Assembly (NCBI GenBank): GCA_022376925.1
Contig: JAIOJX010000002.1
Coordinates: 42,307,501-42,371,500 of the forward strand
DNA from: Tragulus kanchil
Taxonomy: Eukaryota; Chordata; Mammalia; Artiodactyla; Tragulidae
Length of the DNA stretch: 64,000 nucleotides
Direction of reading: 5' to 3'
The position numbers and the translations under genes were made by a program. Below the pieces are notes generated by a model. That model was not told where the DNA came from, made no database searches, and saw nothing but the letters and a program-made list of their open reading frames with translations. Positions 1 through 11,110 of the stretch are shown piece after piece. Position 1 is the first letter of the stretch, and the number at the start of each line of letters is the position of its first letter.

Positions 1-292
1 AAGAAGCTGTGGTACATATATACAGTGGAATATTACTCAACCATAAAAAGGAATGCATTTGAATCGGTTCTAATGAGGTGGATGAATCTAGAACCTGTTA
101 TACAGAGTGAGATATGTCAGAGAGGGAAAGATAAATATTGTATACTGACATGTGTATGGAATGTAGAAAGACGGTGCTGATAAATGAATATGCAGAGCAA
201 CAATGGAGAGGTGGACATGGAGGACAGTCTTACGGACATTGCTGTGAGGGAGGGGATATGCTGTGGGACTAGAGGATTGCAAACAGAATACC
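1..292 (+). mobile_element. L1 LINE 3' end (truncated by window edge)
   Basis: The sequence reads as the 3' part of an artiodactyl L1: the 'ggaatattactcaaccataaaaag' type segment followed by the 'gatgaatctagaacctgttatacagagtga' type segment. The same order recurs in the fuller L1 at 16020-16330. No intact frame is present. It stops where LTR-like sequence begins. Confidence 0.75.
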
Positions 293-739
293 TGTTGCGC
301 TAAGGAAATGGTAATAATTTAGATTATAACTTGGCCACATAACACAATCACCAAACTCTGAGTTTCCTGAAAGATATAAAGGCCTGACTCACATTCCTAA
401 GTTGTTTTTACAAGAAGCAGATCCCCTTCCAGATGAAAACTACTGACCACAAGAAAATAGACCCTAAACTAGTTGAAACCAGATGATTTTTGATGCTTGA
501 AATTTCACTTTGAGGCCAACTAATACAAGAACTATCCATGGGTTGATCACACTGCTCCTTGAATGCTATAAAACTACTCACTAACCCCTCCAAGGTGTGT
601 CACACAGTCTTCACTGCATGAGCCCACTCTGGCCCACTTTGCCTGGCAAAGGAATAAAAGCTACTCTTTTCTACTTCACCCAAAACTCTGTCTTCATGTT
701 TTCACTCAGTATTGGTGAACAGAGGCTATTTTAGCAACA
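293..739 (+). mobile_element. probable solo LTR of an endogenous retrovirus
   Basis: The segment starts with TG and ends with CA. It has an AATAAA signal near 652 followed by a U5-like tail (ctctgtcttcatgttttcactc...). It abuts an L1 tail on the left. I see no internal retroviral genes beside it, so a solo LTR is likely. No convincing target-site duplication was found, and the boundaries are estimates. Confidence 0.5.
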
Positions 740-1319
740 GTAGTTAACAACTAAAGAATAACCAAGATTGTTTAACTCTTGTAGGCTTGTTTGGCTGAAA
801 CGTGCCAAATGTTTTTGCTGCAACAAATTCCCCTGGTAGTTCCTTCCTCCATCCACATCAAGAGAGGAAGGGAAACAGGCTTCATTCTTATCTGGCTAAA
901 GAAAAACTGCAGTTTTGCTCCATCTGACAAACATCAGCTGCCTGGCCCAGGGGCCCATCTATCTCCATCTTAAATATTAATATCACACATTTTTCCCCAT
1001 AAGCTTGAGTTTTTCCACAAGCTGGAAAGTCTTTTTCTTTTTTTTAATCATCATGGAAGGCATTGAATCTGAACATGGATTCATGTCTATCTCCTTCTTC
1101 CCCAGCCTGATGCCCCTCCCACCAAGACTACTTATAACCAGCCAAAATATTACAAGCTTGTTCATATTTTTGTTAAAGGGCATTCTTATCATTCTTGTTA
1201 TAAAAATTTGTAGAAAAATGAGAAAAATCAAACGTGCCAAGTGAAGGCTATTACTGTTCAGAAATAATCTATTTTTCTGTTAACATATATTGTTATTAAA
1301 TATTTTGACAAAAATGGAA
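740..1319. other. no recognised gene or repeat
   Basis: AT-rich sequence with short overlapping frames on both strands. Nothing looks like an exon with splice sites, and I do not recognise a repeat family. Confidence 0.4.
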
Positions 1320-1332
1320 TACCATTCATTTT

Positions 1333-1603
1333 TTGCAGGGAGGGGGCACTTCTATTGGTCTTTCATCTATCTATTTTCATCCATCTTTGTTCTTTGGCCC
1401 GTGTGGGTCTCCCATCGCAGTGGCTTCTGTTGTCGCAGAGCACCAGCTCTGGGCGCATGCGCTCCAGAGCTCTGGCTCGGCAATTGGACACATAGGTTCA
1501 ACTGCTACGCGGCACGTGGGATCTTCCCAGGCCAGGGATCGAACTGGCACCCCTTGCACTGCAAGGCGGTGTCCTTACCCACTGGACCACCAGGGAAGCC
1601 CAG
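1333..1603 (-). mobile_element. CHR-related tRNA-derived SINE, distinctive 3' body
   Basis: Read on the minus strand it starts with the ruminant SINE head (gggcttccctggtggtcc) and a tRNA-like box B (gttcgatccctgg-type), then a body ending in gaaagaccaatagaagtg. The 13-bp target-site duplication taccattcatttt flanks it at 1320-1332 and 1604-1616, showing retroposition. It contains the palindrome gcgcatgcgc at 1453-1462. Confidence 0.85.
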
Positions 1604-1616
1604 TACCATTCATTTT

Positions 1617-3571
1617 GTTTAATAAAGTTTTTTCTCCATGTAACCAATCATTAAATCATCTGCATCAACATTTTTAAGAGTTGAATAGCATTCCATTGTG
1701 TGTGTGTACTATATATTTTAAATAGTTCTTGTATTTTTGCTATTAGAAAACTTCTTAAAAATTCTTGCAGATCCATATTTTACAAGACATTTGTTATTTT
1801 TCTTTCTTATTTCTTTTTGATTTCTTTTTTTAGAAATCAAGACATTTTAATCTTTTTTAAAATTATTATTTCAGAAATAAAATATGTCCTCTTACATCCT
1901 CAATAAGTTTTTAGGAAACACTGTCTAAGTACATCATCACCCTTATCAATCTCCCATTCAGGAAATTTACTTCTCTCTGAACATGTTTCCTGAAAAGCTT
2001 CCGCCTTCTCCCAGAGTCATTTTTCTCTAGACTTTCCTCAGGCCCTGGTTTGGATTAGGCTTCTTTTATAATGTCTCATCACACCTTTCATTTGTCCTTC
2101 ATGGTGTTTTTCATTATTTTAATCATATAGTTCATTGTATGGTGATTTGCTTAACTTTCCTGGCCTGTTCATATCACAATGATAGGAATTCTGTCTGCTG
2201 TTTCACCACCTGGTTTACAATAACAAACCAATGCCTAGCAAAACAACATGCACTCAAGATATGTTTGTATAAACCAAAAAAACTGTAGATTTTAAGTGAT
2301 TGTGAACTAACAAGTCCACTATCTCAGGTGGGCAATAAATATAATTTAATTTTCTACATTCTGAGTCCCCATTCTGCAGAGCTGGCAGAAAACTTCAGTC
2401 ATGTTGAGGGGTTTCTGCATCTTGCCTACCTCACTGACTGATGAGTCATGGTTACTGAGTCCTATAAAGGACCAAAGCATAGAGGGAGGAATCAGTCATG
2501 TATCCAGACATCTGTGTTATCTAGACATACGTGTTACCTGTCCACTGTTCCTTAATGTATGGTCTCTTTAGGTCTACGACTCTTCCCAGCTTCTACAACA
2601 TGTCTGGAACACAAGAAACTCACAAAGCAGCCCGCACAAAGGTCTGTATCCACAAATCAAAACATTCAGTCACTTCTTTTGAAGTTTTATCACTTTCACA
2701 GACAGTGCGAAGATCAATGGTTTACTTCTGTATAGCTGACCCACAATCATCTTTTTCTCTCTGTTCCCCTGTCAGCCCATGGAGCGTATTCCATGGACCC
2801 GCCAGCCTTTTTGCTTGCCGAACTGGAAATTTAATAGAAAAATGGCCAAATTTATGAGAACAGTTATGAGGACATGCACATTACAGTAAATAAAGTAGTT
2901 CTTAAATGAAACAATGTTAAACTTCACTCACAATAAGGAAAAAAAGCAAATAAAAATTACCATATTTAACTTTAAATAAAAGTTACCATATTTAACTTAT
3001 CAAAAATGGACTTTGTCATTCTTTTCTTATGCAAAAGAATGTATTTCTGGCAGTGAGAAGGAGATACGATCGACCCTTCTCCAGATAAAAGTTGTCTGAA
3101 AATTCGAAGTCTCCAGTTGTCAGTTTCTCCTAGACTAAGAGTCGCACATGTAAGTTGATCAAAGACATGTTCACATATTGATATATAGGGAGGTCATTCT
3201 GGCTTAACTTGAATTTTATGCTAACTAAGATAATCTGTTTTACAGCTTATCACACATACACTGCAGATCTGCTTTTAATTCTTAGAGAAAAAACACATTG
3301 ACTGAAGTAAAGAATGTCCATGTTAAAAATAAAGATTAAATCTCTCTCTTCCCAGGACACCAATTCTGGCATTCCTTTGTTTATAAGACTCCCTTCCCAG
3401 GCACAAGGCCATATTAACTTCCTGTGTACTTACTTGCTGGCTTTGTTTTTTGAAACCTGGAAGATATATAACCTTGCTTGTAATGTTTTTTGTACTGAGA
3501 AAATATAAAACTGTTGTACAAAACATGCTTCTCTGGGAGCAGCTTCTCTGAGTAATCTGAGAAGGGGGCTT
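1617..3571. other. intergenic, no recognised gene
   Basis: AT-rich sequence with no credible exon. Around 2190-2280 there is a weak resemblance to the 3' end of an old LINE2/MIR element ('aatgcctagcaaaacaacatgcactcaa'), too degenerate to assign. Confidence 0.4.
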
Positions 3572-3574
3572 CTG

Positions 3575-3836
3575 CACTAGTCACTTCAGTTGTGTCCGAC
3601 TCTGCTTCTCTGTCCATGGAATTCTACCGGCAAGAATACTGGAGTGAATCTGGGAACATACATATCTGTAAACAACAAAACTCTGTAAAAGTTAAAAGTA
3701 AAATAAAAGTTAAAAAAGAAAAAGAATACTGGAGTGGATTGCCATGCCCTCTTCCAGGGGATCTTCCCATCCAGGGATCAAATCCGTGTCTCCTGCATTG
3801 CATGGGGATTCTTTACCACTGAGCCACTGGGGAAGA
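3575..3836 (-). mobile_element. Bov-tA-type SINE interrupted by a tiny L1 tail
   Basis: Antisense Bov-tA-type SINE (cacttcagttgtgtccgactct... to ...accactgagccactgggg). Its middle is interrupted at 3647-3721 by an L1 3' tail, so the SINE is older than that insertion. Confidence 0.8.
3647..3721 (+). mobile_element. 75-bp L1 3'-tail insertion with target-site duplication
   Basis: The insert reads aatctgggaacatacatatc followed by the L1 3' end (tgtaaacaacaaaactctgt) and an A-rich tail. It matches the end of the larger L1 at 16441-16500. The perfect 15-bp duplication aagaatactggagtg lies at 3632-3646 and 3722-3736. This is an extremely 5'-truncated but complete retrotransposition event. Confidence 0.88.
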
Positions 3837-3870
3837 AGGCTAGTCTTCAACTTGGTTCAGAGAAAACTAT

Positions 3871-4208
3871 TCCTTTTTTTTTTTTTTTAACATTTATTTA
3901 TTTTTATTTATTTATCTTTTGGGGGGGGGTGGTGGGGAGGGAGGGGGGTAGGCAGACCACTTCTGTTGGTCTTTCATTTCTCTATTTTCATCCATCTTTG
4001 TTCTTTGGCTCCTGTGGGCCTCCCATCGTGGTGGTGTCTGTCGTCGCAGAGCGCCGGCTCTGCGCGCATGCGCCTCAGAGCTCCGGTTCGGTAATTGGAC
4101 ATCAGTCCAGCCGCTCCGCGGCACGTGGGATCTTCCCAGGTCAGGGCTCGAACCAGCGCTCCTTGCACTGCAAGGCGGTGTCCTTACCCATTGGACCACC
4201 AGGGAAGC
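3871..4208 (-). mobile_element. CHR-related SINE, distinctive 3' body
   Basis: Antisense copy of the SINE at 1333: poly-T and (ATTT)n tail on the left, GC-rich gggggggg/ggaggg stretch, caccacttctgttgg, body, and ggaagcc head on the right. It contains gcgcatgcgc at 4064-4073. The target-site duplication is not clear. Confidence 0.85.
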
Positions 4209-4291
4209 CTATTCTATTCTTATTACTGATTGTTTATTGATATTTTTGTTGACAACGTAAAGAGACCTTCAGACAACTCTGCCTTTACAGC

Positions 4292-4580
4292 CACGTCAGA
4301 CAGTTCAGTCGCTCAGTCATGTCCGACTCTTTGTGACTCCATGGTCTGCAGCACACCAGACTTCCCTGTCCTTCACCATCTCCCAGAGTTTGCTTAAACC
4401 TATGCCCATTGACTCAGTGATGCCATCCAACCACCAAGTCTTTTCTCGTCCCCTTCTCCTTTTGCCTTCTATTTTCCCCAACTTCAGGGGCTTTTCTAAT
4501 GAGTCATCTCTTCACATACAGCAATATATCTTACAGCAAATATATGGGAAACTTCAGGCAAGAACTACCCAGCTGAGACC
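4292..4580 (-). mobile_element. BovB LINE 3' end
   Basis: Antisense BovB 3' terminal sequence (gttcagtcgctcagtcatgt..., gatgccatccaaccaccaag..., gagtcatctcttcacataca). 5'-truncated, no intact reverse transcriptase frame. Confidence 0.8.
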
Positions 4581-4779
4581 ATCCACCCCAGAACAATGAA
4601 AATTAATAATAAATGGTTATTTTAAATCATTAAATTTAGAGTGGTTTCATGCATAGACAGCTAGAATACATCTCTTGAGAGTATTATACTCTCAATATTT
4701 GATAAATATTATCAATATTTATCCAAATTTTAATGAATACATACTATCACCTAGAAACTTCATACATTAACATTTATCC

Positions 4780-5300
4780 TACAGATACATTAGAATACAA
4801 AGTAACAATGTAACAAGCTATTCATTGCACCTTGTTTACAACAGCAAAAAAAAAAAAAAAGGCAAAAAAACAAACCTGGAAGTAATCTAAATGTCTCCAC
4901 AAAAAACAGGTTAAATACATTCTGGTACACTGAAACAATGGATCATGCTGCTATTAAAAAGAAAAAGGAATCACATTAGTACAGAATCCTACAGAATAAT
5001 TACCAAATTATTCATTAACTTCACAGCACGGTGAAGAACAATGGGTTTAATACGCTATAATTTTTGTGATAAAAAGAATGTGTGTGTGTATATATATATA
5101 CACATATATTCATATGTATATGTCTGAAGATGCATTAAATACCTCTGAAAGGATACAGAAAAATAATGGGTAACAACAATTGCCTCTGGGAAGGGAACCA
5201 GGACACCTAAAGGACAAGAAGTGAGAGAAAGTCTTAACTTTCACAGTGAACTTTTTCAATTCTGCACCATAAGCATGTATAATTACCTATCAAATAACTT
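4780..5300 (+). mobile_element. old L1 3' fragment
   Basis: Diverged L1 3' region: 'ttgtttacaacagcaaaa...ctggaagtaatctaaatgtc' and the following 'tggtacactgaaacaatgga' segment. A (TG)n/(TA)n microsatellite sits at about 5081-5110. Confidence 0.6.
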
Positions 5301-5410
5301 TTTAACAATATATTTATGATCAACCCACATTAGTACAATATTCTCAATTTAAAGATGAGAAAAATATGTTCAGAAAGCTGAGGTGATTTGTTCACATAAG
5401 AAAGCTATCC

Positions 5411-5749
5411 TTGGGCTTCCCCTGGTGGTCCAGTGGGTAAGAACACCGCCTTGCAGTGCAAGGGGCGCCGGTTGGATCCCTAGCCTGGGAAGATCCCACG
5501 TGCCACGGAGTGGCTGGACCGATGTGTCCAACGACGGAGCTGGAGCTCTGGAGCGCATGCGCCCAGAGCCGGTGCTCTGCAACGACAGACGCCACCGCCA
5601 TGGGAGGCCCACAGGAGCCAAAGAACAAAGACGGATGAAAATAGACAAATGAAAGACCAATAGAAGTGGCCCGCCCGCTCCCCTCCTGCCCCAACCCGAC
5701 CCCCGCCCAAAATAAATAAATAAATCTTTAAAAAAAAAAAAGAAAAGAA
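5411..5749 (+). mobile_element. CHR-related SINE, full length with TSD
   Basis: Complete copy: gcttcccctggtggtccagt head, box B, body ending gaccaatagaagtggcccgc, GC-rich stretch and (AAAT)n/poly-A tail. The 13-bp duplication aagaaagctatcc flanks it at 5398-5410 and 5750-5762. It contains gcgcatgcgc at 5553-5562. Confidence 0.9.
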
Positions 5750-6247
5750 AAGAAAGCTATCCAGTGACAGAACCAGGTCTTGAAATGATGGCACTCAGGG
5801 AGCTCTTTTCTTGGACAAAACCCTTCGAGTTTACCCCTTTTTAGTAAGCCCGTTCTCTTTCAACATCTCTAAGAAGCACTTTGTTTTTCCCCTTTAGTTT
5901 CAGCTTGTTTCTACTTCTAGATGAAGTCCTTCAGGATGAAACATAGGTGTGTTGTATTTGTTTCACACTGCTACAGAACAAATTATAAATTTAGTGTCTT
6001 GAAACAACACAAATTTATTGTCTTACAGAGGCTAGATGTCCAAAATGAGTCTTCAGAGTTTTGTCAGGACTATATTCCTTTTGGAGCTCCAGGGAGAATC
6101 CATTTCCTTGTATTTTCCAGCTTTTAGAGATGGTCTAGTCCTTGGCTTATGTCCCTCTTTCCCCATCTTCAAAATAATTTCTCCAAGTTCTGCATCTATT
6201 GTGCAGTCTCCTTCCTCTTGTTTCTTTCTTTTAAGAATTTTTACAGA

Positions 6248-6452
6248 TTCTTCCCTAGTAGCTCAATTGGTAAAGAATCTGTCTGCAATGCAGGAGACCT
6301 GGGTTCGATTCCTGGGTTGGGAAGATTCCCTGGAGAAAGAAATGGGAACCAACTCTAGTATGCTTGCCTGGAAAATCCTATGGACAAAGAAGCCTGGCGA
6401 GCTATAGTCTGTGTGGTCACAAGAGTTGGAAATGACTAAGCGACTAATCCAC
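6248..6452 (+). mobile_element. Bov-tA-type SINE
   Basis: Sense copy: ttccctagtagctcaattgg, aatgcaggagacctgggttc (box B), ggaagattccctggagaaag, and the tail ending gaaatgactaagcgactaa. Diverged but almost full length. Confidence 0.82.
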
Positions 6453-6454
6453 CA

Positions 6455-6780
6455 CTGTGATTATAGACATAGCTAACAAACTTAAGGTTACCAAAGAGGA
6501 AAGGTAGGTCAGGGAGAGGGACAGTTTAGGAGTATGGGATTAACATATGCACAGTACTATCTATAAAATAGATAAACAACAAGGACATACTATATAGCAT
6601 ATGAAACTGTACTCAATATTTTGTGATAGCCTATAAGGGAAAATAATCTGAAAAGGAATATGTGGATAATAAATATGTATGCGTATATATGTGTATAATA
6701 TGAATCATTGTGCTGTATATCTGAAGTAAAATTACAGTGTACTATACTGCAGGTAAAAAATATATACGTATGTATGAGGG
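6455..6780 (+). mobile_element. L1 3' untranslated end
   Basis: Contains the L1 3' UTR order 'agctaacaaacttaaggttacc', 'taaaatagataaacaacaaggacatac', 'actcaatattttgtgatagcc' and 'gctgtatatctgaagtaaaa'. Its later part is repeated from 7733 by the first 1.1-kb duplication. Confidence 0.7.
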
Positions 6781-6850
6781 ATTATGAGTTGGAGTCTTGT
6801 CTCCCAAATAAGCGCCTCATATGTTGCTCTTATAAATTATCAAAGACACG

Positions 6851-7058
6851 TGCATGCTAAGTTGCTTCAGTCGTGTCCAATTCTTTGCAACCCTTTGGAC
6901 TATAGGCCATCAGGTTCCTCTGTCCATGGGATTTCCTAATCAAGAGTACAAGAGTGCCTTGCCTTTTCCTTCTCCAGGGGATCTTCCTAATTCAGGAATA
7001 GAACCTGGGTCTCTGCATTACAGGTAGATTCTTCACTGCTGAGCCACAGGGGAAGCCT
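6851..7058 (-). mobile_element. Bov-tA-type SINE
   Basis: Antisense copy from gttgcttcagtcgtgtccaa to gagccacaggggaagcc. Present again at 7973-8180 as part of duplication 1, so only one insertion need be counted. Confidence 0.85.
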
Positions 7059-7261
7059 AAAAGACAAGTAGTATATATTAATAAAACAAACAAAAAAGCT
7101 TTGTGATTACATTGGACCTAACTGCATAGTCCAGGATCATTTTTCCATCTCAAGATCTTTAACCTATCATACCTGTAAAGGCCCTTTTATGATGTAAAGT
7201 AACAGTCACAGGTTCTATAGATTTAGGATATGAACTTCCTTGGGAGGCCATTGTTCGGCCT

Positions 7262-7416
7262 ATCACTTTATTATTATTTTTTAATATTTATTTATTTGAC
7301 TGTGCTGGGTCTTAATTGCAGTATGTGGGATCTAGCTCCCTGACCAAGGATCAAACCCAGGCCCCCTGCATTGGGAGCCTGGAGTCTTGACCACTGAACC
7401 ACCAGAGAAACCCCGG
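7262..7416 (-). mobile_element. short CHR-type SINE
   Basis: Antisense: T/AT-rich left end, gactgtgctgggtcttaatt, gatctagctccctgaccaag, box B, and accaccagagaaacccc head. Repeated at 8384-8538 by duplication 1. Confidence 0.8.
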
Positions 7417-8859
7417 CCTACCACTTTAGATCTAAATCTGAAGCATGTGTCCCAAACTGTCTTTATTTCTTTATCTATAAAATAGCAATAACAGTACTAC
7501 ACAATATGGTTATTGTATAGTTTATATCAATTATATACTTGAAATCATGGAAATTTGCCTGGTACATTGTAAGTTCTGATGTTATACATAACATCTTTTA
7601 TATATGACTTGTGGCTGTTATTGTTGATTTAGTGAATTCTAGTTATCAGTTATGTTAGAACTTTTCATCAAGAGGCTAATGATCTCTTATCTCTCCCTTT
7701 GTATCTATCCTGAGGATTCAGAAGACAGGACATACTCAATATTTTTGTGATAGCCTATAAGGAAAATAATCTGAAAAGGAATATGTGGATAATAAATATG
7801 TATGCGTATATAGTGTATAATATGAATCATTGTGCTGTATATCTGAAGTAAAATTACAGTGTACTATACTGCAGGTAAAAAATATATACGTATGTATGAG
7901 GGATTATGAGTTGGAGTCTTGTCTCCCAAATAAGCGCCTCATATGTTGCTCTTATAAATTATCAAAGACACGTGCATGCTAAGTTGCTTCAGTCGTGTCC
8001 AATTCTTTGCAACCCTTTGGACTATAGGCCATCAGGTTCCTCTGTCCATGGGATTTCCTAATCAAGAGTACAAGAGTGCCTTGCCTTTTCCTTCTCCAGG
8101 GGATCTTCCTAATTCAGGAATAGAACCTGGGTCTCTGCATTACAGGTAGATTCTTCACTGCTGAGCCACAGGGGAAGCCTAAAAGACAAGTAGTATATAT
8201 TAATAAAACAAACAAAAAAGCTTTGTGATTACATTGGACCTAACTGCATAGTCCAGGATCATTTTTCCATCTCAAGATCTTTAACCTATCATACCTGTAA
8301 AGGCCCTTTTATGATGTAAAGTAACAGTCACAGGTTCTATAGATTTAGGATATGAACTTCCTTGGGAGGCCATTGTTCGGCCTATCACTTTATTATTATT
8401 TTTTAATATTTATTTATTTGACTGTGCTGGGTCTTAATTGCAGTATGTGGGATCTAGCTCCCTGACCAAGGATCAAACCCAGGCCCCCTGCATTGGGAGC
8501 CTGGAGTCTTGACCACTGAACCACCAGAGAAACCCCGGCCTACCACTTTAGATCTAAATCTGAAGCATGTGTCCCAAACTGTCTTTATTTCTTTATCTAT
8601 AAAATAGCAATAACAGTACTACACAATATGGTTATTGTATAGTTTATATCAATTATATACTTGAAATCATGGAAATTTGCCTGGTACATTGTAAGTTCTG
8701 ATGTTATACATAACATCTTTTATATATGACTTGTGGCTGTTATTGTTGATTTAGTGAATTCTAGTTATCAGTTATGTTAGAACTTTTCATCAAGAGGCTA
8801 ATGATCTCTTATCTCTCCCTTTGTATCTATCCTGAGAATTCAGAAGACAGGCTTTCACT

Positions 8860-9815
8860 TTATTTTAGTAAACTCTAACAAACTCAGTTCAAGGAAAACA
8901 GCACATTCAGCAGATGAATAGAATTCCTGTAGGATACCAGTTGACATTTTATAGTCTTCTTCATTTGTGCTTCTGTAAAACTATAACATCCAAAGTATTT
9001 ACTAAGAATTTGAGGGAAATTTGCTACATGCAAGGCCTAGTGCAATGAGGATACCAAAGCTGGCAATAGCAGGTAATCCTGGATTTTTACAGCAGTCATA
9101 AGCAGACCAACTTACAAAGTGCTACCTAACCAGAAATGGAGCTGAGAATACGACTCCAGGGATGAACTAGAAACAGGGGAAAGAAAGGAAAAGTAATACA
9201 CTACACTGAGTATAGGATATTAAATGTGCTAAATGAATAGTTAGGACTATAAATTCTCAGGTATTTTGATTTGGGGAGAACTCTTGTAAGAGGGGTTGAC
9301 AGAAAAGGCACAATTACAGGAATGTGTAAATTTTGGATAGAAAGAGTAAACAGAGAGGAGGAAAAAGCTAATTTTGTGCATTAGCAAAGACATAGGATAA
9401 AATATCCCAGACTCATGCTGCAGAAAGTTTGCACTGAGTATTTATTTGTACTGTAGAAGAAACAGCTTTTCATGTAAGCATGCATAATAGAATGGGTGTT
9501 ATGGGGGAAACTTGGGGTGGGGAGGTGGGCAGGCAGCCTCCCCTGAAACAGAAGAGGGTCAAGTGCACATGATTAGCCAAGCCACTTCTAACAGAGAAGA
9601 AAGAAGCCAAGCAGAATGGCTAAAATAAACCATTTGAGAAGAAGGTAGAGACAAAGCTCTGCTTCCTGATATTACAAATGTAGATGTATGCAATATAGAG
9701 CTCAGCATGAAACCGAGTCTTGGAAGTGTAATAAATAATGTTTGGGAGATATATATAGAAAATACAATAATTGCCAGATATTTCAAATGTTCTAAGCCCC
9801 ATGCTATCTAATTTA
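8860..9815. other. no recognised gene
   Basis: AT-rich intergenic sequence repeated at 10021-10900 by duplication 2. The small frames on the minus strand are identical in the two copies only because the DNA is duplicated. No splice-site or family evidence supports them. Confidence 0.4.
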
Positions 9816-11110
9816 ATTCAGATGCCCATGATATTTACTACTCTGGACAAGAATCCCTTAGAAGGAATGGAGTAGCCCTCACAGTCAACAAAAGAGTTCT
9901 AAATGCAGTACTTGGGTGAAATCTCAAAAACGACAGAAGGATCTCGGTTCGTCTCCAAGGCAAACCATTCAGTATGTCAGTAATCCAAGTCTATGTTCCT
10001 ACCACTAATACTGAAGAAGCTGACATTAGTGCATTTTATAGTCTTCTTCATTTGTGCTTCTGTAAAACTATAACATCCAAAGTATTTACTAAGAATTTGA
10101 GGGAAATTTGCTACATGCAAGGCCTAGTGCAATGAGGATACCAAAGCTGGCAATAGCAGGTAATCCTGGATTTTTACAGCAGTCATAAGCAGACCAACTT
10201 ACAAAGTGCTACCTAACCAGAAATGGAGCTGAGAATACGACTCCAGGGATGAACTAGAAACAGGGGAAAGAAAGGAAAAGTAATACACTACACTGAGTAT
10301 AGGATATTAAATGTGCTAAATGAATAGTTAGGACTATAAATTCTCAGGTATTTTGATTTGGGGAGAACTCTTGTAAGAGGGGTTGACAGAAAAGGCACAA
10401 TTACAGGAATGTGTAAATTTTGGATAGAAAGAGTAAACAGAGAGGAGGAAAAAGCTAATTTTGTGCATTAGCAAAGACATAGGATAAAATATCCCAGACT
10501 CATGCTGCAGAAAGTTTGCACTGAGTATTTATTTGTACTGTAGAAGAAACAGCTTTTCATGTAAGCATGCATAATAGAATGGGTGTTATGGGGGAAACTT
10601 GGGGTGGGGAGGTGGGCAGGCAGCCTCCCCTGAAACAGAAGAGGGTCAAGTGCACATGATTAGCCAAGCCACTTCTAACAGAGAAGAAAGAAGCCAAGCA
10701 GAATGGCTAAAATAAACCATTTGAGAAGAAGGTAGAGACAAAGCTCTGCTTCCTGATATTACAAATGTAGATGTATGCAATATAGAGCTCAGCATGAAAC
10801 CGAGTCTTGGAAGTGTAATAAATAATGTTTGGGAGATATATATAGAAAATACAATAATTGCCAGATATTTCAAATGTTCTAAGCCCCATGCTATCTAATT
10901 TAATTCAGATGCCCATGATATTTACTACTCTGGACAAGAATCCCTTAGAAGGAATGGAGTAGCCCTCACAGTCAACAAAAGAGTTCTAAATGCAGTACTT
11001 GGGTGAAATCTCAAAAACGACAGAAGGATCTCGGTTCGTCTCCAAGGCAAACCATTCAGTATGTCAGTAATCCAAGTCTATGTTCCTACCACTAATACTG
11101 AAGAAGCTGA
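8943..11110 (+). repeat. tandem 1.09-kb duplication no. 2
   Basis: 8943-10023 is repeated at 10021-11110 (offset 1087). The unit ends inside BovB endonuclease sequence: at 10020 the BovB stops abruptly and the sequence returns to the unit start, while after 11110 the BovB continues normally. The junction reads tgacattagtgcattttata against ttgacattttata in the first copy. Confidence 0.95.

Larger units (their letters stand above)
5935..7262 (+). repeat. old interspersed mammalian repeat, split by younger insertions
   Basis: Segments at about 5935-6245 (cactgctacagaacaaatta, 'cttgaaacaacacaaatttattg') and 7100-7262 ('tccaggatcatttttccatctcaag', 'gaggccattgttcggcctatc') read as two halves of a common old mammalian repeat whose family I cannot name. 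They are separated by a Bov-tA, an L1 3' end and a second Bov-tA. Confidence 0.5.
6610..8853 (+). repeat. tandem 1.12-kb duplication no. 1
   Basis: 6610-7731 is repeated at 7733-8853 (offset about 1122). The copies are almost identical and include a Bov-tA and a CHR-type SINE. Single-base length differences in homopolymers (attttg/atttttg, aaggg/aagg, tatatatgtg/tatatagtg) lie within about 100 bp of the second copy's start. Confidence 0.95.
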
